DNA from: Capitulum mitella | Taxonomy: Eukaryota > Arthropoda > Thecostraca > Pollicipedomorpha > Pollicipedidae | Length of the DNA: 64,000 nt | Direction: 5' to 3' | NCBI GenBank assembly: GCA_030062745.1 | Contig: CP099847.1 | Span: 3,766,304 to 3,830,303 of the forward strand | Shown here: positions 41,201-53,200 of the stretch, piece after piece | How positions within the stretch are numbered: the stretch's first letter is position 1 | Layout: every line of letters begins with the position of its first letter | The notes under the pieces: generated by a model | What the model was told of the DNA's origin: nothing | Seen by the model: the letters and a program-made list of their open reading frames with translations, nothing else | The model's database searches: none | Program-made: the position numbers and the translations under genes

Positions 41201-44200
41201 TTGACCCTCGTTGAAGACGGTGACTACTTTCGACTGCATTTCGTGCCGGTGTCAACGCAGGACAAGCTCAGCTTCGGCCGCCACCCAACAGATGGCAGCG
41301 GGCGGCGGGCTTGGAATGGATTTAGACGCCGCTTTCGAAGAGCGGCTACGGATGGCGCCACCGACAAAGCAATGTCCAGCCCTCGCCGGGGAGTCCAAGA
41401 AGGATTTGGCGAAGGGTCGCAGCCTCCGTCAAAGGAGCACCAAGAATCAAAGTTAAATTACAAACCGTTGTCGAAGGAAGCTTCGGACGACGAAGATGTG
41501 TCTGACGCAGAAGACCCGCACTCCGAGGAGCGCCTGCTCCACGAGCGAGTCTCAGACCTCCATAACGCTGGGTCTCAGGACGGAGAGCTGCCTGCTGGTG
41601 ACGCAGCGCCTCTGAACGTGAGAGAGGGGGCTGAAGCGGCAGCTGAGCGGCCGAACCCGGCGAGTCGCCGCCGCCGGCCGGCCCCGGGGAGCCGCCTCCG
41701 GGCGGGCTCGCCCCCTCGCTGGAGGCACCCGCAGATACCGTGTTCTTACGGCCTGCTGGTGACGGGAGTGGTCGCCAACAGCACCCTGCATGAGCGGAGT
41801 GACCGCCACCTGGAGATGGCCTTCCCGTTTGAGGGCGCCTGGCCGGTAAGAAACATTAAGGAAAAGCCTAATGATTCAGGGGCGGGGACATGCTTTTCTT
41901 TTGTATCGTTTATGGGGGTTAGCGCATTCCCCAGTTCGGCTCGGAAAACTCGGAGAGCGTTGTCCTAGTCAAGTAAGCTAAGGCCTTTGGAATGACAATC
42001 ACAGCAAAGGGTGACGAGACGACGCAGAAGTTATTTGTGTCATGTAACTAGTGGACTCATTTAACTAATTTTGCTCTGTCCGCCTTCTGCTGGCCGATTT
42101 TGCAGGCATCTGTATACTAATTCGTCTCTTTGCCTTCAGGGCGCCTTCACCCTGATCATAGAGGCCTGGCACGATAGCACTGGGGACCTGTTTTCGAGGA
42201 AGCCCAGTTCGCAGGATATCCGCTCGGGTGAGTCGGCTGTGCCTCGTGTTGAGCGTAAGTGTGTATGTGTGGGGAGGTGTAGGTGTGTGCGGAAGAGGGG
42301 GGGGGGGGTGACGGACACTGTCGGCTGCTTGCCACCCCATCTGAGTGGGGATGGGCTGTCATAATGTCATAACGTTCAACGGTTTCGCCACTTATAAAAC
42401 TGAGCCTAGCCGAAACGTTGCTTGCTTTCACTGATGATGCTCTAGCGAAATATGCCCAAGTAGCCTGGGCTGTGTGCAGTGGGACCTCTTGGCAGACGGG
42501 ACACAGTGGTGCGTAATATCCGTGACATCTTCGGTTAACGTGACATCTACTTGGAACTCCCAGTGCTCTTCGCCAGAGGCTACAGTAACTTGTTTCTCGG
42601 CTCATCGTTATTCTTCCGGCTGTCGCTTTCTCAAATAAAGACTATATGTGTTAGGGCATTGTAATGCTCAATGGAATGAAATGTGGTGGAACAGGATGGC
42701 CATGTGCCATTTGGGCTTCATTGTTTATAGGTGGCCCCGCTTAGAAGGTTCTGAGAGTCGTTTTATTAGCAGACAGTATTTTCGTTTGCCTTGATTGTTT
42801 CTGGACATTTTTGATCATTCAGACATAAGCCATTAACCACGCAACAGTCTTGTGTTCGGGAATATCCTCATCAATTACCATGATTGCTTTACAACCATCA
42901 GTTTCCCACCGATACTGGTGTTTACCGTTTTTACACCTTGTAGATGTTTCACGCGATTGCTTTCACACCGGAACTGGGCTACATCCCGAATCAACTTTTG
43001 TTATTTCGATGCCACGCTTGATGTCTTTCCTACGGTACCCATTGAAGTCAGATCTCAGATGGAGCAACGAAATGGATTTTTGATTTAAAGGCATGCCTCC
43101 GGCCTCGGTTCGCTTTTTAAATCACAGCTCGTTTCCAGTCTGCTCAGACAATTGACGAGAGCGTGGATAAAATGGCGGAACAGGTGATACGGCGGCGATA
43201 GAGACCAGATGACGCGCTGTGGTGACGGGCGGATAGCTGACGCCGGATGACGCTGAGGTGATGCTGAGGTAATGCTGGGTGACGCTGTGGTGATGATGTG
43301 GTGATGCTGTGGTGACGCAGATCAGGCGACGCAGACCTGAGACGCTGGGTGACGCTGGGGTGACGGGCGGACCAGGTGATAATGTGGTGACGATTTGGTG
43401 ACGCTGTGGTCACGACGGGTGACGCTGGGTGACTCTGTGGTGACGCTCTGCTGACGTTAGGTGATGCTGGATGACATTGGATGACACCCTGTGGTGAGGC
43501 TGGGTGACGCTGTGGTGACGGTGTGGTGACGCTGTGGTGGCGGTGTGATGACCCTGGGTGACGCTTTGGTAACGCCGTGGTGACGCTGGGTGACGTTTTG
43601 GTGACGGCATGATGACGCTGGGTGACGCTGGGTGACACTGTGATGACGTTGAGTGACGCTGTGATGACGCCGTGATGACGCTGTGGTGACGCTGCGATGA
43701 CGCCGTGGTGACGCTGGGCGACGCTGCTGTGACGATGTTGTGACGCTGCGGTGACGCCGTGGTGACGCTGTGGTGACGCCGTGATGACGCTGAGTGACGC
43801 TGGGTGACACTGTAATGGCGTTGGGTGACGCTGGGTGACGCTGCTGTGACGACGTTGTGACGCTGTGGTGACGCTGCTGTGACGCTGCTGTGACGGTGTG
43901 GTGTGGGCGGCCCGGCAGGTGCTGCTGCCCGGATCATCAGCCGGACGGTGGTGCGGCCGCGGCTGTCGGCAGGCGGCTGGACCACAGAGCGGCTGCGGCA
44001 GGACCACGTCCGGACTCCGGTACGGTCTCCGGGTGGTCTGCGACGCCGGCTGGTCCGGACCCAACTGCACCTCGGTGAGCGGACCACCTTCCGCGCCGGG
44101 CAAGCGCCGGAGGGCCTGTTGACGCGTCTGTATTTGTCTCCTACTGGCTTAGATGCGAAATGGCCATATATGTATGTGGGCGCACCTGATTTACCAAATA

Positions 44201-47200
44201 CAACAGGGTGCTGTTCTGACGCCAAACTCAGTGGACGCACTCGGCTGGGAGAGGCTTGCGAGCGCGACCCTCTTGAGACCTGACGATTTCTGGAGGCGGG
44301 GTGGAAGCTTTATGCTTTGTCTTCTTGCTATCAAATTTGGACAATGTTCGACTGTGTATTTTTGTCCCGAATGTTTTGCGATTGTAAACAGAGCCCATGA
44401 TATGCCGAACATGTTGAGAGAACCCTGATTTGATTACCAAAGTGTTCCTCAAGCACAGAGTAATTTTGTCATTTTCTGCAACACACGACATTTTGCGACC
44501 AAAAATAGAAAGAAATTGAATTGTTACCACAAAATGAAAACATTTACTGCCGAAGGAATTTATCACGTAGAGCGCAAACCACACAGGGCAATTTTTCCCT
44601 GGCCGATTCTTGTGAGGAGGGTTATTTCAAGGAAGCATAAGCTAGCTGTCGAAAGGATTCCAAACTAAAGCCCGCTGACACTGAGGCGGGCATCGTAATT
44701 AATGCCTTGCAGACGAGTTTTTTAGACATCCATTGCCCGCATGTCTGGCACCTTGTGTGTGAGAGGGCGTGTGACACAGAAAAAAAGATGTTCTGCGTTC
44801 CCGGGCAAAACAAATGTCAAAAATGCTTCAGGAAGCTACGCTTATTCTGGTACATTTTTGACTGCCTGATGCAAAAACCGTCATTTGCGATCAGCATTTT
44901 CCTTTTACTAGGAAATGACGAGCCGAGGTAAACGAAGAAGACATCTATATGTGGGCTACTAGGGTGTTTATTGTCCAATTCCTAAGACAAAGGTTACAAT
45001 CTCAGGTACCCCATTTTCCCCATACATCGTTTTTTACGTACTTGGACTGCACCAGCAGTTTCTAAGATGCTGGTTTCCTCAGGGTTAGAAACCCCGTTTT
45101 CCCAGACATCGTCACGTCTTGCTGCTGCCGGATACGCCCCTCTCTCTCCGATACTCTGAAGGACGCGGGCGGCGGCCCATTTTCCGCGTCAGTCACGATA
45201 ACCGCGGCACGCGAGGAAGTGCGCTCAGCCATGTATGAAATGCGGCGCGGTAGACCTAATGAAACTGCCGCTTCGCTCAAAACCGCCCTCTGTAGATCTC
45301 TGGCACTCTGTTCACGTTTCAGAGTGGGTGAGATTCGGCGGCGCTCTGATGGAGGCCCGTGAATCCACCGGGATGATGGCTAGATGGATTCACTGGTACG
45401 CTGGTGACCATGGCGACGACGTTAGGTCTCAGGTTTCTCGACAACAGAGCTATACCCCGGTCATCTGGTGTGTCAGACGATCCCCGGTATTTTGGTAACT
45501 GGGCGAGATTCCCCGAGTATCGCTAACTCGGTGAGACTCGCGGTACAGCGGCGACTCGGTCACGGCTCGCCGGTGACCGGCCGAGCTGTGGCGGCTCGCC
45601 GGCGACGGTCGGCGACTCTCCCTGACGGCGCCGCCACGGCGGGCGTCGACTGACATCCGTGACCCAGAGCGGCGTCGAGCCGTCGCGGCGGGAAGAGCGC
45701 GGACGGCGCCGGTGAAAGTGCAGGCTCTGCGGACCGCTGGCCGAGCTCGGCCGAGGCGGCCGCCCGCCAGTCCCGCCCGGCTCGGCAAAACAACCCAGCC
45801 ACCGGGCCGCCCCGTAATAACGCGGAGCCGAGGCCGCTCCGTTCGAGAGCCGACCTTCCGACCCGACAAACAACACAGGCCGGGGGCGGGCCTGTTACGG
45901 CATTACGCAGAGTCCACTCGGTATCAACATAGACCAGGGTCCACTCTGTATCAACGCAGACCAGAGGCCACTCTGTATCAACACAAAACAGAGTCCACTC
46001 TGTATCAACGCAGACCAGAGGCCACTCTGTAATAACACAGATCAGAGTCCACTCTGTATTAACACAGAACAGAGCCAACTCTCAACAACACAGACCAGAG
46101 TCCACTCTGTATTAGCACAGACCAAAGGCCATTTTGTATCAACACAGACCAGAGTCCATTCTGTAACAACACAGGACAGAGCCCGCTCTGTAACAACACA
46201 GAACAAAGTTCGTGCTCCACCAGCTACAGAACACCTCGCTCTGTAGGGAAATCCACCCTGCGGCCCAGCAAAACACAAGACGTAGCCGATGCATCAGATT
46301 CCAGTGCAAGAGACGTGTTTTGAATGAGGCGAGACCGCTACCCAATCTAACACAAGCACGTCACGACCACCACTTGACATGGGTGAAACTGGCTCCACTT
46401 GGATCCAAACGGGGCTACCACTGAATGTTGATCACTGTGGTCAGTCTAGACGGTGCGATTCTTGTCTATGTTTAGGCTTCATGCAACTCGGAAACACAAC
46501 TTCCTTTGCGTGTGCTTATGACGTGACTTATGCCTGAGGAGGGGCATTTATGACAGCCACGAAGTTCCGACTGCTGCAGCGCGATGTTGCTCTTTTTACA
46601 AGCATTAGGCCGTATGGCCACACGTATGAATTACACGCAACGTGCGCCCCGCCTCACCCAGCCTGTTGGTGGTGCTGAGCACATCTGTCGTCAGGCTTGG
46701 CGAAATTTGACTGCAAATACGTCAGCGTGATAGCTGAAACAGGCGCTTTTGCACAAAGGGCATGTGTCTCTCCCGATCGAAAACGGCGTAAGCGCGCCTG
46801 TTCTCAAAGGCACCCTTGCCCCACCGAGACCGTCCCCGCTGACTTCTTCTTAGCTGAAGACGCCTCTGTCCCGCTGATAGCACCGCGCCCAACCGAAGGC
46901 GTTCCTGCCACTTCCTGCCGAAGGAGCCCCGCCCACGAAAAGCTCGGACGCCTGGCATCAAAGGCGTCTTTCCCGAATGAAGACGCCCCTTACCGCCAAA
47001 GGTGTCCCGCGCAGATGAAGACGGCCTTTCCACGGAAGGCGCCTTCGTCTGCAAGGAAGACGCTTCTAGTGTCGCTTCTAGTGTCGAACGCGCCCGTTTC
47101 AAAGTGGAACGCTCCTGTTCTACATTAGACGCTTTTAGTATCAAATGCCTTCCCTCCCAAGTGAAGGTTCCCGTTTTCCAAAGGCTGCCCCTCCCAACCG

Positions 47201-50200
47201 CAGGCACCGTTACCGTCAAAGGAGCCCCCGCCTAATTGAAGGCGTCCTTGTCGAAGGTCGCCATGGCGCCTCCCGGAGGATGTGTCACCCCGACCCCCAC
47301 CCCACCCCAACGTCTCCCCCGTCCGTCCTCCGATCGAAATATCTGGATCCGCCTCTGTACTGAAGTGCTGATTTTGGTGAACCATATTCCTGGCAGTTAT
47401 TCATAAGGTCTTTGACCGCTTCTGCAAACATATGGTATAAGATGCATGAAATGCTGGAAGGTAAATTGTTGAAAACATGAAGTCGATATATCTGTGTCGA
47501 TAATTATTGGAGACTTAATAAGCTGCCTCTGCTTGCGTATTTCAGTGCTATATCCACCAGCGTAACCAAGGTATGCATATAAGTCAGTTACCGCAATCGA
47601 TAAGTTAAGTAAAGTTAAATCAAGTTAAGTGAAGTGAATCATTATGTGAAACAAAGATGACCGGTGTGTGAACGCTGGGACAAGTTGCGTAGTTTAAGGG
47701 CATTGTTCAGCACCTTCCCCCTTCCTGTGTCAAGTCGCGGTTGTGCCGGAGTTCGTCATGTAATGGGACCTGCTGCCCACCACACCACGGTGCGCGCGGG
47801 ACGTCCAGCAGGCATTCGGGATTGATTCACGGTCCTGCGGGGTGGCTGGAGGCGGCGGAGACACCACCAAGGCGGGGGACCTCCAGGCATGTTCCAACCC
47901 CCCGGAGGTCCACGGTGCAGCGGGCTGGCCGTAGGAGCGAAGACCGCACCGGGCGGCCGCCAGAGGACCAGGCGCGGTCTCGGGAGGACGGCGGGCCCGA
48001 CGGCGCGGTCTGGCGGCGCCGGCAGACGCCAGACGGCGGCGCGACCCCACCAGGTAGGTCTGTGGGTCAGTCCAGTGACCCCGGCCGGCCGGCCGCGGCG
48101 CCGTCGGATCTGTGTCGATCAGAGAACGCCCCCGTCCGCGGCCGCCGACGGCCGATCCGGGTCGGCGGCGGCGGCCACTTTCTCCGCCGGGCGCATGCGC
48201 CGACGGGCGGCGGCAGCGCGAGGCCTGCGCCGCCCGCGCTCGTGCCAGTCGGGTCGGACCGTGTGAGGACAGAGCTGGTGCGGACTCCGGAAGGCGCTCG
48301 CTCGGCGGTGGTCCGGTCTTCAGAGCCAGGCTTGAGTTTCGGCGGCGGATCGCGGGACGGGAGCGACATGCGGCCGGTCGCCGCCTGACTGACGCCGAGC
48401 GGGACGTCGTCACCGACCGGAGGTCACCATGCGGACGCTGCTGCTGGCGACGCTGTGGTTCGGCGCGTCGCAGGCCGAGTTCCGTCTGGTGAGTGCGGGG
48501 ACGGCTGCCGACGGGCCGGAGGCGCTCCTGCAGGCCGCCACCGAGCCAACTGACGAGATTACCGGACCGGCTCTAACGCTCTCCACAGAGAGACGACCAC
48601 TTTCCCTGCCGCCGCGGAGCCGGTCCGGCGCTTTTGGTTTCCGTTACTTTGGTCGGCTGATGCAGAGTCTCGGGCGCGGAAGTCGCAAAACGATGATGCT
48701 GGCGCTTGGCGATCTCTCATAGATGAAAACAGCGTCAAACTACGTACACTGAGAAAACTGTGTCGATACTGCATGCCCTATGCCAAAACTCACGAGAGTA
48801 TGAACTAATGTGGATCTGCTCAAAATGATTCTCATCCTGGTTCCCAGTGCCTGAATGAAGCAACGTGCACTTCCCTGCTGCCTTCCTTTGGAAGCTGTGA
48901 ATAGTCTCCGATACTTAACAGAATGTTCCACGTTTAATACTTACTTCATGAATGTTGTGGTTTGAAGTCTCAGAAAATTCTTTCTAGAGTTTTTTATGCG
49001 TTAAAGCTCCATATTTACCGAGTTTCAAAGCGATTTCACGTGCATTTCCCTCTGTCGTATTCATCCTTGCCGTACCGTCAGCTCTTGCGTAACGACACGG
49101 GCGGGCGCAGGCCAAGGAATTTCAGCTGAAGACCCGTGTTGTGTATTGTCAATGGATGACGTCAGAATTTCTAGCCATTACATGGTCTGATACTTCTCGA
49201 CGTTTCCCAAGGATGAAAGATGGAAACGTGGTCAGCTACACATTTTGGACCAACGCAGTACATTTCTGAGAAGTTCAGCAAAGGTGGTTTGATGCTCATT
49301 TTTCTTTCCAATATGAATGCAGTGGTGAAAAAACCAGGTTGTCCAGAAACTAACACAATCCAAATTTCCTAGCTCACACGGCCGATGGATGTCGGTTTGC
49401 CGACGAAAACTCTACGTGGGCAATAATTAAATTACACTGTCGTTTAGCGTGACAAACATGCGAATCAGCGAAGATAGTCATAAAAAACGAACTCAGCCAG
49501 GGAGAACACCAAGTTCAGTTTTGTTCTCATCAGTGGGCCATGAAGCATATGACCACGATTTCGTTTTGCCGATCATCGACGTTTGTTTCCTCGCGGAAGC
49601 CTAAATTACGCAGCAATCATGTATCGTTTCCGACAACAGCTGCGTATTGGTTGGCTAACAGTACGCGGCACGGTGCGCAGGACCGGTGCCATTTGCGGCG
49701 TGAGAAGCAGCGTTGCGAAGGTATTAGCGGAAACAAAGCTGTGAGAGAAAGTGGCGTGTTCAAAGTGGAACGGTGTCACATAATGTCCGTGCGGGATTAT
49801 ATCAGTTGCATGAGGTGCACCAGCCAGACTGCAGGCCGCCCGGAAGCTTTTTTTGAAGCAACGTGGAAACGCGCACTGTGGAAACAGCTTGCCGGACAAG
49901 TCAGATGCGTTTGTCACCGAACAACTCGATGAGCGGTTTATGGCAGACCGTGTCTCTTAGAGGAGTGCGACGACATCTTGGCTGCACCGGGCTCGAGAAG
50001 TTGTGTTCTCTGGATAGGTCTTCAAAATATACGACGGCGGTTGAAGGGGTGTGACTGACTGTACACCATTGATTCGGAGCTATGCTCTTTGGATTAAAGA
50101 AAACGTTCATGGGAGGAGTAAAATATGGGAAATATACGTTGCGCAGTTCATGGAAGGTTCCAGACTCCAGACCTGTAAGGTTGAAATCAGGAAGAGCATA

Positions 50201-53200
50201 ACAATCCTGTTCTGGGATTACCGTTTACGTGAAGCAACATATCCATAGCTGTATCAGCCCACAGAGCACAGGTGGTGCTACGACTCTACTAGCTTGACGG
50301 GGGCCATTCCATTTAACATTGCCCATATGGCGGGATGTGGAAATAGATTACCTAACAATGCATCTGGCCCTACCAAGTTTGAAAACATCCCCGCGCGGTT
50401 GTCAGACCGTTACTGCGGCCATTGGCCAGCGGGTGCACACTATTTTAAACATGTTTTTCTAACGCAGGGAAGGATCCGCTCGCAATTTTCCTGCCAGTTT
50501 TGCTCAGACAAGTTGATGCTGCCGGAAATAAGCATGATTAAGACGCAACATGGACTTCCTCACTCATTTCTTCCGGCATGGAACTCCCTGTTCTCGCTCA
50601 TGCATCGCAGCGCGGCCTCACGAGAAGCCAGTTAAAACCTAAAACATTCATGGATAGTGGCAACGTATGGGGTACCACGACGCTTACCAATTGCGCCATC
50701 ACTTGCATGCGTGACCACATTGTTATTTAGTCCATGTTTCATTCATGTGCACGTACCTGTAAATGTGCATGTACATTATATTGTAAACATGATGATTCGC
50801 CGTTTTTGTTGATGGCCTTGTTTTGCGGATTCTACGTCGGCTTTCAACAGGAAGCCGATCTCGATTTCCTGACACACTCAGGGGGACGCATGCCGCTCCT
50901 GAGAATCCCCCAGTGGCGCGGTGCACGGGAGAGCCTCAGACTATCACCGGTAGCCGTCCGGGCGCCACTCGCCGTTCGGCTCCAGTGAACCGGTGTCGGA
51001 ACCGGAACCGTGCCGCCAGCTGAAACGCGCCCAGCCGGAGGTGGCCCGGTATGGCGTGCTGCCGGAAACCTGTGGTGGCCGGGGTGGCCTGGCAGTGGTC
51101 TGTGGTGGCCGCTAGATTGTGGTGGCACTGTCTTGCTGGCAGTAGTCTGTGGTGGTTGGGGGAGTGTCCGGCCTGCTAACAGTGGTCGGGGGGCGTCCTG
51201 CCTGCTAACAGTGGCCGGGGGTGTCTGGCCTGCTAACAGTGGCCGGGGGTGTCCGGCCTGCTAGCAGTGGCCGGGGGTGTCCGGCCTGCTAACAGTGGCC
51301 GGGACTGTCCGGCCTGCTAACAGTGGTCGGGGGTGTCCGGCCTGCTAACAGTGGCCTGGGGGTGTCCGGCCTGCTAACAGTGGTCGGTGAGTGTCCGGCC
51401 TACTAACAGTGGCCGGGACTGTCCGGCCTGCTAACAGTGGTCGGGGGGTGTCCGGCCTGCTAACAGTGGCCGGGACTGTCCGGCCTGCTAACAGTGGCCG
51501 GGACTGTCCGGCCTGCTAACAGTGGCCGGGGGGTGTCCGGCCTGCTAACAGTGGCCGGGGGTGTCCGGCCTGCTAACAGTGGCCGGGGGGTGTCCGGCCT
51601 GCTAACAGTGGTCGGGGGTGTCCGGCCTGCTAACAGTGGCCGGGGGTGTCCGGCCTGCTAACAGTGGCCGGGAGTGTCCGGCCTGCTAACAATGGTCGGG
51701 GGTGTCCGGCCTGCTAACAGTGGCCGGGGGGTGTCCGGCCTGCTAACAGTGGCCGGGAGTGTCCGGCCTGCTAACAATGGTCGGGGGTGTCCGGCCTGCT
51801 AACAGTGGCCGGGGGGTGTCCGGCCTGCTAACAGTGGCCGGGAGTGTCCGGCCTGCTAACAATGGTCGGGGGGTGACCGGCCTGCTAACAGTGGCCGGGA
51901 GTGTCCGGCCTGCTACAGCGGCTGGAGGGTGTACGGCCTGCTAACAGTGGCCGGGGGGGGGGGGGGAGTGTCCGGCGCCGCGGGCCCGTTACGCAACAGC
52001 GTCCCCGGCCGGCTGCAACAGCGCCGCTGCCCAGTTTCTCCGGCGACGGCGCCCGGCTCTTCCGGGTGGAGCGGCGGCGGCCGGAGTCAGTCAGAGAGTG
52101 GGCCTTTCCCGACTCCTCTGCGAACCTACCTCTCTCCCCAGCTCTCCCACTCCTCCCCCTCTCTCTCTCACACATACACATTCACGGATCTGTTCTCTCT
52201 TTCCCACTTTCTGTCATATTTCACTTCCCTGTATTCTTTTCCTTCCTCCTTTCTCCGCTCATATCTCTTCATTACAGCTTTGGAGATTGGCTCAGTGCTT
52301 ACCAGTCTTCTCTTGATCGGCGTCCATCCCCAGCTGCCTTCTGCAGTCACCTTGCAACGTCTGCCGTCCCGCCACGTTTCGAAGTCCGCTGTCCGTGATC
52401 ATGGATGGGTCCGAAGTCCGCTGTCCATGGATCATGGATCATTCATAACAGCATCACGCATTACCGACGCCCAATTCTGTTTTTTTTTCTCATCCCAGCA
52501 GACGCCTACACTCATCTCCATCAACCGTTATTCCCTGCAGCCGTTTCCAAAACTGAACAACGTCTGCCTCATCTCTGGCTCAAAAGGTGCGCCGTGTTTT
52601 CGAGTGACATTTTTGTCATTCTGGAGACATCGATGTTCACACAAATTCCGTCTTTAATCTTCATCACCCAATTTCATGTCATTAAACCACTCCGCGTCGA
52701 AACGTCAGCGTCCGTGTCGGCCAGCTGACGTGCGAAATGCCGCCAGTCTGGACAGCGCGTGCAGACTGGCGGCGTCAGCCGGCGACAACGTCAGCGGCGG
52801 CGTCGGCGGCGGCGGCGGCGGCGCTGTGGCGGCCGATCTTCCGGCTGCGGCCGTGACTGGGCCCCGGTCGGCGGCGGCGGCGGCGGCGGTGGCGGCGCTG
52901 TGGCGGCCGATCTTCCGGCTGCGGCCGTGACTGGGCCCCGGTCGGCGGCGGCGGCGGCGGCGGTGGCGGCGCCTCCCGGCCCGCCCGCCTCTCCCTTTCT
53001 CCGGGCGACGGCGGCCGCTTTTCTCGGCGCCTTTCGTTGTCGCTCCCGGCCCCCGGCGGTGCTGACCCTCCGACGCGTCCGCGCTGATGGACCGGGCCGC
53101 TCGCTCCGGTTGCGTAACCAGCTCACCCTCCGCACACGGGCATTGCCCTGCCATAACGCCGCCCAGCGCAACACAGGAAAACAAGTGAACGGCGATAGTA

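Larger units (their letters stand above)
44075..48428 (+). other. DSL gene intron 4, proximal part
   Basis: No exon is recognised. It contains a 27-bp array (45905-46235), a GAAGGCGTC-rich degenerate repeat (46740-47260), short AAGTTAA repeats near 47603-47638, and CpG-rich stretches at 45540-45880 and 47740-48420. The latter precedes the internal signal-peptide exon. Confidence 0.45.

Noticed and set aside
40244..41845. Exon 2 of the DSL gene starting at 40244 after GCGGCGGCAG
   Set aside because: It would need a phase 0 upstream exon and has no pyrimidine tract. The acceptor at 40221-40223 fits exon 1 in phase 1.
43144..44240. Minus-strand frames of 276-319 codons rich in His/Ser/Val/Thr
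   Set aside because: They are the reverse reading of the GTGACGCTG minisatellite and overlap the real DSL exon 4 on the other strand.
47730..48413. Overlapping frames on both strands upstream of the internal signal-peptide exon
   Set aside because: GC-rich promoter-like DNA keeps frames open. No domains and no consistent splice sites.
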